From NCBI GenBank assembly GCA_026225475.1, contig JAMFSU010000094.1, forward strand, positions 1 to 64,000: a stretch of DNA of 64,000 nt, written 5' to 3'. A program made the translations under genes and the position numbers. Numbering within the stretch: the first letter of the stretch is position 1; each line of letters begins with the position of its first letter. The DNA comes from Duganella sp. GTDB lineage: Bacteria; Pseudomonadota; Gammaproteobacteria; Burkholderiales; Burkholderiaceae_D. The notes under the pieces were generated by a model, which made no database searches, had not been told where the DNA came from, and saw only the letters and a program-made list of their open reading frames with translations. Below, piece by piece: positions 46,222 to 54,936 of this stretch.

Positions 46222-47067
46222 TTACGCGTTGATGGTCTTTTGCTGTTGCTCGCCGAGGCCTTCGATGCCCAGGCGCATGGTTTGACCCGCGCTCAGGTAG
46301 ACCGAAGTTGGCTTGACGCCCATGCCGACGCCAGGAGGCGTACCGGTCGAGATCACATCGCCAGGTTGTAGCGTCATGAACTTGCTCAGATAGGCAATGA
46401 TGAATGGCACATTGAAGATCATGGTGTTGGTGTTGCCGTTTTGATAGCGCTTGCCATCGACTTCCAGCCACAGTTGCAGATTGTTGGGATTGGCGATTTC
46501 ATCGCGCGTCACCAGCCATGGGCCGATCGGACCGAAGGTGTCGCAACCCTTGCCCTTGTCCCAGGTACCACCGCGTTCGATCTGGTATTCACGCTCGGAG
46601 ACATCATTGACCACGCAATAGCCGGCGATGTGCGACAGCGCGTCTTTTTCGTCGATGTAGCTGGCAGTCTTGCCGTTGACCACGCCCAGTTCGACTTCCC
46701 AGTCGGTCTTTTTGGAGCCGCGCGGGATTTTGACGTCGTCGTTAGGACCGACTACGGCCGATGTCCACTTGTTGAACACGACGGGCTCTGCTGGGATCGG
46801 CAGGTTGGATTCGGCAGCATGGTCGGCGTAGTTGAGACCGATGCAGATGAATTTGCCAATGTTGGCGACACAGGCACCAATACGCGGATTGCCTTCAACT
46901 ACGGGCAGGGAGGCGATATCGAGCGCGCGAATCTTGCTCAGGGTGGCGTCGTCAATGTTGGCACCGTTGAGCTCCTTGATATGTGCCGACAGGTCGCGGA
47001 TCTTGCCAGCCTGATCCAGAATGCCTGGCTTTTCTTGGCCGACAGGGCCGTAACGGAGTAATTTCAT
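46222..47067 (-). CDS. Fumarylacetoacetate hydrolase-family protein, probable 2,4-diketo-3-deoxy-sugar-acid hydrolase
   Basis: A 281-residue FAH-fold enzyme. Typical segments are CIGLNYADHAAES, PVVFNKWTSAVVGPNDDVKIP, DWEVELGVV (metal-binding acidic residues), GYCVVNDVSEREYQ and GDVISTGTPPGVG. This subgroup is often mislabelled ureidoglycolate lyase. Together with the SDR it matches the last step of non-phosphorylating L-fucose/L-rhamnose degradation, cleaving the 2,4-diketo acid to pyruvate and lactate. The start follows GGAAGAG. First gene of the putative three-gene set; upstream sugar dehydrogenase, lactonase and dehydratase are not in the window. Confidence 0.85.
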   Translation of the reverse strand: MKLLRYGPVGQEKPGILDQAGKIRDLSAHIKELNGANIDDATLSKIRALDIASLPVVEGNPRIGACVANIGKFICIGLNYADHAAESNLPIPAEPVVFNKWTSAVVGPNDDVKIPRGSKKTDWEVELGVVNGKTASYIDEKDALSHIAGYCVVNDVSEREYQIERGGTWDKGKGCDTFGPIGPWLVTRDEIANPNNLQLWLEVDGKRYQNGNTNTMIFNVPFIIAYLSKFMTLQPGDVISTGTPPGVGMGVKPTSVYLSAGQTMRLGIEGLGEQQQKTINA

Positions 47068-47376
47068 TGCTCTTCCTTTGGTGATGGTCTTCTGAAGTAA
47101 TAAGACGAAAGCCGCCGTTTTGCGTGGATGTGCGGCACACAGTCTTGCTTGCGAATGGGGATAATACCAATTAATTGGTAAGACCACCAAACAACTTGAA
47201 TTTATTTGAGATGAAAATTGTTAACTAATTGATCTTTGCGGTCGGCGCGATCGTCTAACGCATTAGTTTCAACTGGGATGAATAGCTATTTTCGTGCGCT
47301 CGGGCAAGTCGGGGGGGGATTCGCGACGGATACGTGTTGATCGAAACCATGGAAGTTTTGTTGGTGTAGTCGATGT
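47068..47376. other. 309-base gap between the FAH gene and the signalling island
   Basis: No gene is supported. It carries the promoter/operator of the sugar-acid genes (listed separately) and marks the point where base composition shifts to more A/T in the adjoining signalling genes. A run of eight G occurs near 47311. Confidence 0.5.
47165..47188. promoter_or_regulatory. FadR/PdhR-type GntR operator with overlapping palindrome
   Basis: ATTGGT-AAG-ACCACC (47174-47188) matches the GntR/FadR-subfamily operator ATTGGTnnnACCAAT in 10 of 12 positions. It overlaps a perfect 16-bp palindrome TACCAATTAATTGGTA (47165-47180). It lies about 100 bases upstream of the FAH-family start, as expected for a repressor site. 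The cognate regulator gene is not in the window. Confidence 0.6.
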
Positions 47377-49914
47377 TTACTGCAATTTCATTGTTGCTTC
47401 AAATTTCTCGAAGGCCTCCAAGACGGTCGTTTCCAACTCGTCGTTATCCCAAGGCTTAACAAGGAATTTATATATAGCGCCTTGGTTGATCGCCTGTGTG
47501 ACGCTTTGCAAATTCGCATGTCCTGTTAACATGATTCGTACCGTGTTGGGAAACATTTGACTCACTTTTTCCAATAATTCAGTTCCTAAAACGTCAGGCA
47601 TCTGATGATCCGTAAGTACAACACCGATTTGATGGTTCGCTAAGATCTCGAAGGCTTCCGTAGCGTGACTAGCTGTAAATATCTGATAACCAGAACGGCT
47701 CAGTGTTCTTCGTATTGCGGAGAGGATATTCACCTCATCGTCTACTACAAGTAGTGCGCGAGCATAGGACCGCCGGCGAATGGACTCCATTGGTAAAGAG
47801 ACGTCCCGCTCAAGCAGCGAGGTACAGTCTTGGGCGGGCAGAGGTGTACTAAAATAGTAGCCTTGAATTTTGTCGCATCCCTCGGCATGGAGCATTTTAA
47901 GTTGGCTGACAGTTTCAACACCTTCGGCTATGACCTCCAAGCGTAGGCTTTTAGCGATGGCAATAATGGATCTGCAAATAGCTAAGTCATGCGGATCTTC
48001 CACTAGATCACGCACAAATGACCTGTCGATCTTAAGCCGACCGACAGGAAATCTCTTCAGATAGCTCAGATTGGAATAACCAGTGCCGAAGTCATCAATA
48101 GAAAGAGTAATTCCGAGTTTTCGCAAATGGACCATGATGGCAATACTCTTCTCGGGATCGTCCATCGAAACACTCTCGGTTAACTCTAATTCGAGAAACT
48201 GTGGGTCTAGTTTTGATTCATCAAGAATGTGACCAAGTAATATCTTGAGATTTTTTTCCGTAAATTGCATCGCGGATAGGTTCACCGCGATAGTCCCCGG
48301 CTTAAATCCCATCTCTTGCCACGCCTTGCACTGGCGACATGCCGTTCTAAGTACCCATTCACCTAATTCACAGATCAAATCGGATTCTTCCGCCAGCGCG
48401 ATAAATTCGGCGGGCATGAGTAATCCTCTTTCAGGATGATTCCATCGAACCAGTGCTTCGAATCCGGCGATTCTTCCATTCTTCAGAGATACCTGCGGCT
48501 GATAGTGCAATACAAGGGCATTATGTCGAATGGCATCTCTCAGCTGAGTAGTGAGAACATGGCGTCGTGCAATTTCCTTATTGAAGTCTGGGGAATAGAA
48601 TTGATGATGGTCGTGGACACTCAACTGTGCACGATGCAAAGCAATTTCAGCGTAGTGCAATAGAGATTCTGACGTTTGAGTGTCGTTGGGGAAAATGGAA
48701 ATGCCAAGTTTGGGAAACAGGTGGACGCTAGGCTGACCAGGGATAGAATAAGGATCCATTAATATTCGAATCAAATCGCCAATAACAATATCCAGTTCGT
48801 TTTGTGTTGCATCTTCAAGCAAGACAGCGAAAACGCCATCGGAATATTGTGCAATTGTTGCCTCTTCCGGACGTTTCAAAGATTGCAGACGTTGCACCAC
48901 GGCAACCGATAGAGCGACACCTGCCTGCGTGCCGAATGCATCCCGAATCTGAGTATGACCGTTCAATTCAACGAGAAAAAGTACAACCAATGTGCCGTCT
49001 GACTCTCTCCTCAGAATGGCTTGGTTTAAACGATCTCGTAAAACCACGCGATTTGGTAATCCTGTAACGTGATCGAAGTGGCTCAATTGATAAATCTTTT
49101 CTTCGGCCTCTCGCCACTCAGTAATGTCGATGCCGCTGATGATGAAAATAGTTTTGAAATAACGATTTTCCAAGATGTTCAGAGAGCAGAGGACAGTACG
49201 GGGCCGGCCATCGTGTGCAAGCCATTCACTCTGATACTGCAGCGGAAACAATGACCGATCAGTGTTTTGATAGCGCTCTTTTTCATTGAGTGCTTGGGAG
49301 GGGAGAAAGAAAGTATCCCAGAAGCACAATCCCAGAACATCCACGCCTGCATAGCCGGTGGATTTTTCTCCAGCATGGTTGAAGCGAAGTATGCGCCCTT
49401 CTAAATCAAGCATGACGCCTATGGCGCCGGCGGTGTCAAAGACAGTAGAAAGAAGATGGCTCTCTGCATATAGTATCTCTTCGGTTCTTCGTCTAATTGC
49501 ACGTTCATGTGACTCTTGTAGTGCACGACGTACGGACGACGGCAGGCGCGCAATATTATTCTTAAGGACATAGTCGTAGGCACCAACTCTCAGTGCTTGA
49601 ATTGCAAGTTCTTCGCCAATCGTGCCGGAGACAAAGATAAAGGGGACGTCAGGAGTTTGTTCCTTGGCAATGCGCAGAGCAGTCATCCCGTCAAAAACCG
49701 GCAGCGAAAAGTCGCATAAGATGATGTCCACGCGACCTTGCAGTGCGTGCAAAAAATCGGCGAGTGTGTCAACACGTTCAAAAGAAGAGTGCAAGCCTGA
49801 TCGTTCAAGTTCGTGGTACACGAGTTGAGCGTCTTCAACTACATCCTCGACAAAGATGATGCGAAGGTTTTCTTCTGAGTATGACGGGAACTCAGCAAGG
49901 GCCGCTTTATACAT
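47377..49914 (-). CDS. REC-PAS-degenerate GGDEF-EAL-REC cyclic di-GMP phosphodiesterase
   Basis: An 845-residue cytoplasmic protein. Domains: receiver 1 (about 17-130, phospho-acceptor Asp68), PAS (about 150-268), GGDEF-like (about 280-440) with the signature reduced to SDGVF (358-362), so no cyclase activity expected, EAL (about 455-695) with EALVRW (486-488), ELTES, IDDFGTGYSN and AEGVE intact, so an active phosphodiesterase is expected, and receiver 2 (about 718-840, Asp769, KPW ending). Receiver 2 is of the same KPW type as the two response regulators across the divergent promoter. It probably lowers cyclic di-GMP under phosphorylation control; the PilZ-controlled cellulose synthase in this window is one possible reader. 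Confidence 0.88.
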   Translation of the reverse strand: MYKAALAEFPSYSEENLRIIFVEDVVEDAQLVYHELERSGLHSSFERVDTLADFLHALQGRVDIILCDFSLPVFDGMTALRIAKEQTPDVPFIFVSGTIGEELAIQALRVGAYDYVLKNNIARLPSSVRRALQESHERAIRRRTEEILYAESHLLSTVFDTAGAIGVMLDLEGRILRFNHAGEKSTGYAGVDVLGLCFWDTFFLPSQALNEKERYQNTDRSLFPLQYQSEWLAHDGRPRTVLCSLNILENRYFKTIFIISGIDITEWREAEEKIYQLSHFDHVTGLPNRVVLRDRLNQAILRRESDGTLVVLFLVELNGHTQIRDAFGTQAGVALSVAVVQRLQSLKRPEEATIAQYSDGVFAVLLEDATQNELDIVIGDLIRILMDPYSIPGQPSVHLFPKLGISIFPNDTQTSESLLHYAEIALHRAQLSVHDHHQFYSPDFNKEIARRHVLTTQLRDAIRHNALVLHYQPQVSLKNGRIAGFEALVRWNHPERGLLMPAEFIALAEESDLICELGEWVLRTACRQCKAWQEMGFKPGTIAVNLSAMQFTEKNLKILLGHILDESKLDPQFLELELTESVSMDDPEKSIAIMVHLRKLGITLSIDDFGTGYSNLSYLKRFPVGRLKIDRSFVRDLVEDPHDLAICRSIIAIAKSLRLEVIAEGVETVSQLKMLHAEGCDKIQGYYFSTPLPAQDCTSLLERDVSLPMESIRRRSYARALLVVDDEVNILSAIRRTLSRSGYQIFTASHATEAFEILANHQIGVVLTDHQMPDVLGTELLEKVSQMFPNTVRIMLTGHANLQSVTQAINQGAIYKFLVKPWDNDELETTVLEAFEKFEATMKLQ

Positions 49915-50201
49915 AGACTTTGTACCGGAAGGAAAGATCTGGACCGAAATTGGTCACGAAACTTGTTGCTACGCCCGACACTTAATTTCATGTTATGCCT
50001 ATGGCAGGTTAAAGACAACGTATCTCTGCCCCCTGCCAGCCAGCCAAGATAGTTGCTAAATTGAATTGCCTGTATTGGTCTTTGCTGATAATAATGTGTC
50101 TACAGGAGGCAGCATTGGCAGGATAGTCGTACAAAAAGGAACCATAAATACCGACTGCCAAGTTGTTATCAAGCATCTGTAAGGCCACTACCCTATAGAT
50201 C

Positions 50202-51506
50202 ATGAACCAAGAATTCGAAAGTTTCGAATCGAATGCGCCCATCGCCCAGTCGATGGAGATGACGCAGAGATTTGCGTATCTGATTGCGAACACTCCTGCA
50301 ATCATCTATAGCAGTGTGCCGTCGGGGGATTTCAAGATGACCTTCGTCAGTGAAAACGCGTCGAGAGTGTTGGGTTATGCTCCCCAGGAGATGGTTGACG
50401 ATCCCAATTTCTGGTTTGACCATATTCATCCCGACGATGCGCCGAACATATTCTCCAGTTTGGCCTTGTTGTTTGTCGAGGGGGAGCGAGCCTATGAATA
50501 TCGTTTTCTCACCAAAGACAGACGGTATTTGTGGATGCACGACAGCTTGCGTCTTATTCGAGACGAAAATAACAACCCGATCGAGGTTATCGGTTCCTTA
50601 ACCAACATCACCGAGAGAAAGTTGATGGAAGAGGCTCTGCACCGTACGGGAGAGGAGCAACGCAATCTCATTGAAAAGCTGAAGGAGACGCAAGCCCAGC
50701 TTCTACAGTCAGAAAAGATGGCTTCAATCGGTCAACTTGCTGCGGGCGTTGCACATGAAATCAATAATCCTGTTGGATTCGTCAGTTCCAACATGAAATC
50801 CTTGAATACTTACGTCGATAAGCTGCTTCAAGTAGTCATGCGGCAAGAAGAGTTGTTGCAACAGGATGAGCTCAGCGCCGACCTGAAAAGTCAGGCAAAG
50901 CAATTAAGCGTGGAGGCAGATCTGGCGTATCTGAGAGAAGACGTCGTCGATCTGATTGCTGAGTCTTTGGACGGTCTTAAGCGAGTCAAAGACATTGTCC
51001 AGTCCTTAAAGGATTTTTCGCATGTTGGTGAGAGCGACTGGCAAATGGTGGACGTGACGAAAGGATTAGAAAGCACGATCACTATTGCCAACAATGAGCT
51101 TAAATACAAAGCTGTCATCGAAAAGCACTATGGTGTATTGCCTCTGATAAAAGGTCTTGCTTCTCAATTGAATCAGGTATTCATGAACCTTCTGGTAAAT
51201 GCTGCACATGCTATCTCTGAAAGAGGAATTATCAGTATCTACACGGAATGCAAAGAAGATTGGGTTTTCATACGAATTCAAGATACTGGCTGCGGTATCC
51301 CTCCGGAAAATTTGTCGCGTATTTTTGAACCATTTTTCACAACCAAGCCTATTGGAAGTGGTACGGGACTAGGTTTATCTTTGTCCTATGGGATTGTGCA
51401 AAAGCACAATGGACGTATTGAGGTACAAAGTGAAGTGGGTATTGGCACAAGTTTTACACTCTGCCTCCCCGTCAGTCAGTCGTCTGCGACAAATTCATAC
51501 ACGTGA
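50202..51506 (+). CDS. Cytoplasmic PAS-domain sensor histidine kinase
   Basis: A 434-residue kinase without membrane segments. The PAS domain (about 24-138, ending ITERK) is followed by a short coiled coil, the phospho-acceptor helix with His185 ([14 protein letters not shown]) and a HATPase domain ([43 protein letters not shown]). The HisKA and ATPase parts are very like those of the second kinase at the far end of the island. It is first in a rightward run of genes and diverges from the EAL gene; the 287-base gap has a possible promoter (TTGCCT near 50066, GATAAT near 50087). It carries no receiver domain of its own. Confidence 0.9.
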   Translation: MNQEFESFESNAPIAQSMEMTQRFAYLIANTPAIIYSSVPSGDFKMTFVSENASRVLGYAPQEMVDDPNFWFDHIHPDDAPNIFSSLALLFVEGERAYEYRFLTKDRRYLWMHDSLRLIRDENNNPIEVIGSLTNITERKLMEEALHRTGEEQRNLIEKLKETQAQLLQSEKMASIGQLAAGVAHEINNPVGFVSSNMKSLNTYVDKLLQVVMRQEELLQQDELSADLKSQAKQLSVEADLAYLREDVVDLIAESLDGLKRVKDIVQSLKDFSHVGESDWQMVDVTKGLESTITIANNELKYKAVIEKHYGVLPLIKGLASQLNQVFMNLLVNAAHAISERGIISIYTECKEDWVFIRIQDTGCGIPPENLSRIFEPFFTTKPIGSGTGLGLSLSYGIVQKHNGRIEVQSEVGIGTSFTLCLPVSQSSATNSYT

Positions 51507-51545
51507 GAACTCGTAGTCCAGAGTTGATAGAAAAGGGCCCTAAGT

Positions 51546-52895
51546 ATGTCGAATACCATTACCGCTTCGGATTCCCCGGACGTAGAGAGCAACATGTCGC
51601 CTTCTGTCATTCTCCTCGTTGACGATGAAGCGAGCATCTTGTCATCCCTTAAGCGTGTGCTCAGACCTAAAGGCTATACGCTCATCACTGCGGAAAGTGG
51701 CGCGGAAGGCCTTCGGCTTCTCGAAGAAAATGCAGTCGACCTGATCATCTCCGATATGCGCATGCCGGAGATGACAGGCGCGCAGTTTCTGGGAAAGGCC
51801 AAAGACCGCTATCCGGAGGTGACGCGCATTCTATTGACGGGATACTCAGAAATTACATCGACAGTGTCTGCCATTAATGACGGCGGAATTTATCACTATC
51901 TTCAAAAACCTTGGGATGAACAAGATCTTATATTGACGATACAGCGCGCCTTGGAGCAGCAGCAACTAAAAAAGGAGGCGGCAAGACTCAATGAGGTGGT
52001 TCGAAAGCAGAACGCAGAACTCCTGACATTTAATGCACGGCTAGAAAAGCAAGTTCAGGCACGTACCGAAGAAATTCGCCAAACAGTGATGTTTCTTGAA
52101 AATAGTCAGACAGAAATTAAACTGAATTTCTTCACGATGCTCAAGGTCTTCTCGAACATGATTGAGTTACGCTCGGGTATGCTCGGCGGACAATCTGACC
52201 GCGTCAGTGCGTTGTGCCGCAGCTTGGGGAAAAAATTCAAGCTGCCTGAAATTGAAATACAGGATCTTGCAATTGCGGGGCTACTCCATGCCATCGGAAA
52301 AATCGGATTGCCCGATGAACTCATCCGCAAACCTCAAGAGAAGATGTCCGGTGAAGAATCACGGGCTTTCATGACGCATCCCGTCAAAGGGCATATGGTG
52401 TTGACGCCTGTAGCTGCATTTAATGATGTCGGCGATCTGATTCTTTACCAATATGAGCGTTACGACGGGAGGGGCCTTCCGGAAGGAATCGCCGGCGACA
52501 AGATTCCCTTGGGCGCCCGTATTTTGGCTGTCGCACGGGATTTCGAGGCCTTGCGCTCTGGGGCAATTGCCACGCTGCCTCTTCCGCTGGATAAGTCCGT
52601 ACAAATTATCAAATCCCAAAGCGGCCATCGTTACGACCCTGCCGTAGTCGATAGTTTTATTGCACTCGTCAATGAGGGCGACTCCCTGCTGTCTGAACGA
52701 TCAAGAGATATCAAGTCACGCGACCTGGAGGTCGGTATGCAACTGGCGGAGGACTTGCGAACTAATGAGGGGGTGCTTCTTATTGTCCGGGATTCCATTA
52801 TTTCCGCAAACAACATTCAACAGATCCGGAAGTTCGAACAATTGGAAGACACCGCTTTGCAGATATCGGTCAAGATTTTGGAAAAAGATACTTAG
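51546..52895 (+). CDS. Response regulator with degenerate HD-GYP domain
   Basis: A 449-residue protein: receiver (about 20-135, Asp70, KPW), coiled coil (136-185), HD-GYP-like domain (about 190-375) and a C-terminal GM-LAE segment (about 392-440). The HD-GYP metal residues are mostly lost: HD has become His248-Ala249, the HHE pair is Gln302-Tyr303-Glu304, GYP is GLP, and the VADxxDAL segment reads VARDFEAL. Fold-type glycines and DGRGLPEG remain. I infer a non-catalytic, binding or partner-regulating role, for example of the neighbouring EAL protein. Confidence 0.88.
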   Translation: MSNTITASDSPDVESNMSPSVILLVDDEASILSSLKRVLRPKGYTLITAESGAEGLRLLEENAVDLIISDMRMPEMTGAQFLGKAKDRYPEVTRILLTGYSEITSTVSAINDGGIYHYLQKPWDEQDLILTIQRALEQQQLKKEAARLNEVVRKQNAELLTFNARLEKQVQARTEEIRQTVMFLENSQTEIKLNFFTMLKVFSNMIELRSGMLGGQSDRVSALCRSLGKKFKLPEIEIQDLAIAGLLHAIGKIGLPDELIRKPQEKMSGEESRAFMTHPVKGHMVLTPVAAFNDVGDLILYQYERYDGRGLPEGIAGDKIPLGARILAVARDFEALRSGAIATLPLPLDKSVQIIKSQSGHRYDPAVVDSFIALVNEGDSLLSERSRDIKSRDLEVGMQLAEDLRTNEGVLLIVRDSIISANNIQQIRKFEQLEDTALQISVKILEKDT

Positions 52896-52912
52896 CGGAG
52901 GAGCGAAAAATT

Positions 52913-53731
52913 ATGTCGGAAGAAGCGATTTCTGAGACGTTTCGACGCCGATTGTTGTTGGTCGATGATGAAGTCAACATCCTGTCGGCCCTGAAACGCC
53001 TGCTGCGTCAAGACAAGTACGACATCATGACAGCGAATAACGGTCAAGAGGCGTTGGATACTTTGAAGGACAGTCCCGTGGACGTTATCGTCACCGATCA
53101 GCGTATGCCAGGAATGACAGGCGTCGAGTTCTTGCGCCTGGCCAAAGAATCCTATCCGGATACCATTCGGATCGTTCTGAGCGGCTATACGGAGCTACAG
53201 TCGGTCACTGACGCAGTCAATGAAAGCGCTGTTTATAAATTTCTTACCAAGCCTTGGGACGATGTCCAATTAAGAGGGCATGTGGCAGAAGCTTTCAGAA
53301 GAAAAGAAATGGCAGATGAAAATCTGCGTCTGCAACGTCAGCTTAAAATAGCAAATTTGGCGCTGGAGACCACGAATAATGAGTTGGACAAGTTGCTGAG
53401 AGAGCAGGAAGAGCGGATTGAAAATGATGAAGTGAGTCTGCAAATTACGCATGAGATTTTGGCGCACGTCAGCACCCCCATACTTGGCATCGATGATGAG
53501 AAAAATATTGTATTTATCAATGCAGCAGCGCAAGAATTACTGGGTAAATCCAATACTTTTCTCGGTATGAAGATGGGGCGTAATGCCCCCCAATTGGAAC
53601 AGGCGCTGAATCAATCAAGCACAGAAATCATCCTCCACAACGAGCGCTATAAGGTTCTTACCCATCCTATGGGGAAAAACTCTCGCTCCAGAGGGAAGCT
53701 GATGACACTCATTAAACTGGACGTGAGATAA
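52913..53731 (+). CDS. Response regulator with receiver, coiled coil and PAS domain
   Basis: A 272-residue protein. The receiver (about 13-125) has VDDE, Asp62 (VTDQRMP) and the KPW ending of RpfG-type receivers. A coiled coil (about 128-165) leads to a small PAS-like domain (about 170-265: LAHVSTPILGIDDEKNIVFINAAAQELLG). There is no DNA-binding or enzyme domain, so the output must be protein-protein or sensory. A strong GGAGGAG site precedes the ATG, 17 bases after the HD-GYP gene. Confidence 0.87.
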   Translation: MSEEAISETFRRRLLLVDDEVNILSALKRLLRQDKYDIMTANNGQEALDTLKDSPVDVIVTDQRMPGMTGVEFLRLAKESYPDTIRIVLSGYTELQSVTDAVNESAVYKFLTKPWDDVQLRGHVAEAFRRKEMADENLRLQRQLKIANLALETTNNELDKLLREQEERIENDEVSLQITHEILAHVSTPILGIDDEKNIVFINAAAQELLGKSNTFLGMKMGRNAPQLEQALNQSSTEIILHNERYKVLTHPMGKNSRSRGKLMTLIKLDVR

Positions 53732-53737
53732 ACAACT

Positions 53738-54055
53738 ATGGCTGAAATTGCCCCTTCTCACGAGACACTCCTGGCGGACGTAAAGCCAGGCATGGTATTG
53801 GCGGAAGCGGTTCTCGACAAGGCTGGTACTCGGCTTATTTCCGCCGGCGTGGAATTGACTGAAAAATCGATTCACGCGTTGAAGCAGCGCGGTGTACAAA
53901 GTATCACAGTGCTGCCGCCTGTTACTGAAGGCCAACACAATGAAGCACGGGAGCAGAAACTGCAAAGGCTAGACGTGCTGTTCAAAAACAGTCTCGACTC
54001 AGAAGCCAATCGGCTCCTGTTGGATTCGCTCCGGCGCTACAGGATGACGCAATGA
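53738..54055 (+). CDS. Small GM-LAE-type protein linked to HD-GYP regulators
   Basis: A 105-residue soluble protein. Residues 12-60 (DVKPGMVLAEAVLD, LISAGVELTEKSI, ALKQRGVQSITVL) follow the pattern found beside HD-GYP domains in many proteins. A similar segment forms the C-terminus of the degenerate HD-GYP regulator encoded two genes upstream (DLEVGMQLAEDL). The rest is helical and charged. It overlaps the HDOD gene start by four bases (ATGA), so the two are translationally coupled. Function unknown; a dimerisation or adaptor role is a guess. Confidence 0.75.
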   Translation: MAEIAPSHETLLADVKPGMVLAEAVLDKAGTRLISAGVELTEKSIHALKQRGVQSITVLPPVTEGQHNEAREQKLQRLDVLFKNSLDSEANRLLLDSLRRYRMTQ

Positions 54056-54909
54056 CTCCCTTAACCAGCGACGAAATCAGCGAGGCAGTTCTCAGGCTTC
54101 CTTCCTTACCCCACATTGTGATGGAGCTTGTTGACGCGCTTGACAACGTCGATGTGGACACCAATACGCTCGCACAAAAGATCTCGCACGACCAGGCATT
54201 GACAGCGAAGGTACTGGGGCTGGCCAACTCGTCGTTTTACGGGATGCAAAGTAAAGTGGGATCTATCCCACACGCAGTTGCGGTACTGGGGTTCAATAGC
54301 GTCCGTTCTCTGGTTACAGCCGCTGCAATCGTGGGAACTTTTTCTGAGGGGACGCCGGTAGAACTTAACTACACGGAATTCTGGAAGCATGCTATTGCGA
54401 CAGCGTTGACGGCTAAAGCGATCGCAAGAAGCTATGGAGAAAACGAAGATCAGGCTTTCATCGGCGGGCTCTTGCATAACATTGGTCGATTAGTGCTTGC
54501 AACGCATTCGTCCTCGCGTTATCAAGAGGTGTTGAAATGGCGTTCTCAACATGACGAAGACTTGGTGGCTGCAGAAATTCACATCTTTGGTATCGACCAT
54601 AAAGTCGCCGGTAGCGCGGTTCTTGCTCACTGGAAGTTCCCGACATCCATTGTCGAGACATTGAATACGGTCGGAAAGAACGGTCTTCACTCCCCCTCAA
54701 TGGCCGCGGCTATTGTAAGCGTTGCTGACGCAATTGCCTACGGGCTGGATCTGAGTGGAGGGGAACATGACCGGGTTCCTGCGATTCCGCAACAGGAATG
54801 GGATTTGCTGAACATGGACCAACAGATGCTGATTGAGGTCTTCAGCGCTACCGAAAGACAATTCAAAGAGGCCTGCATGATCTTGGGCGCCAATGCAGGA
54901 GACAGATAG
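54052..54909 (+). CDS. HDOD domain protein
   Basis: A 285-residue protein made of an HDOD domain (about 12-215): LPSLPHIVMELVDAL, ISHDQALTAKVLGLANSSFYG, IPHAVAVLGFNSVRSL and GLLHNIGRLVL. HDOD proteins resemble HD phosphohydrolases but usually lack activity and act as signalling adaptors. It is translationally coupled to the preceding small gene and 27 bases ahead of the second kinase. Confidence 0.88.
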   Translation: MTPLTSDEISEAVLRLPSLPHIVMELVDALDNVDVDTNTLAQKISHDQALTAKVLGLANSSFYGMQSKVGSIPHAVAVLGFNSVRSLVTAAAIVGTFSEGTPVELNYTEFWKHAIATALTAKAIARSYGENEDQAFIGGLLHNIGRLVLATHSSSRYQEVLKWRSQHDEDLVAAEIHIFGIDHKVAGSAVLAHWKFPTSIVETLNTVGKNGLHSPSMAAAIVSVADAIAYGLDLSGGEHDRVPAIPQQEWDLLNMDQQMLIEVFSATERQFKEACMILGANAGDR

Positions 54910-54936
54910 AAGTCTGGATTATTGGAGGTAGAGATC

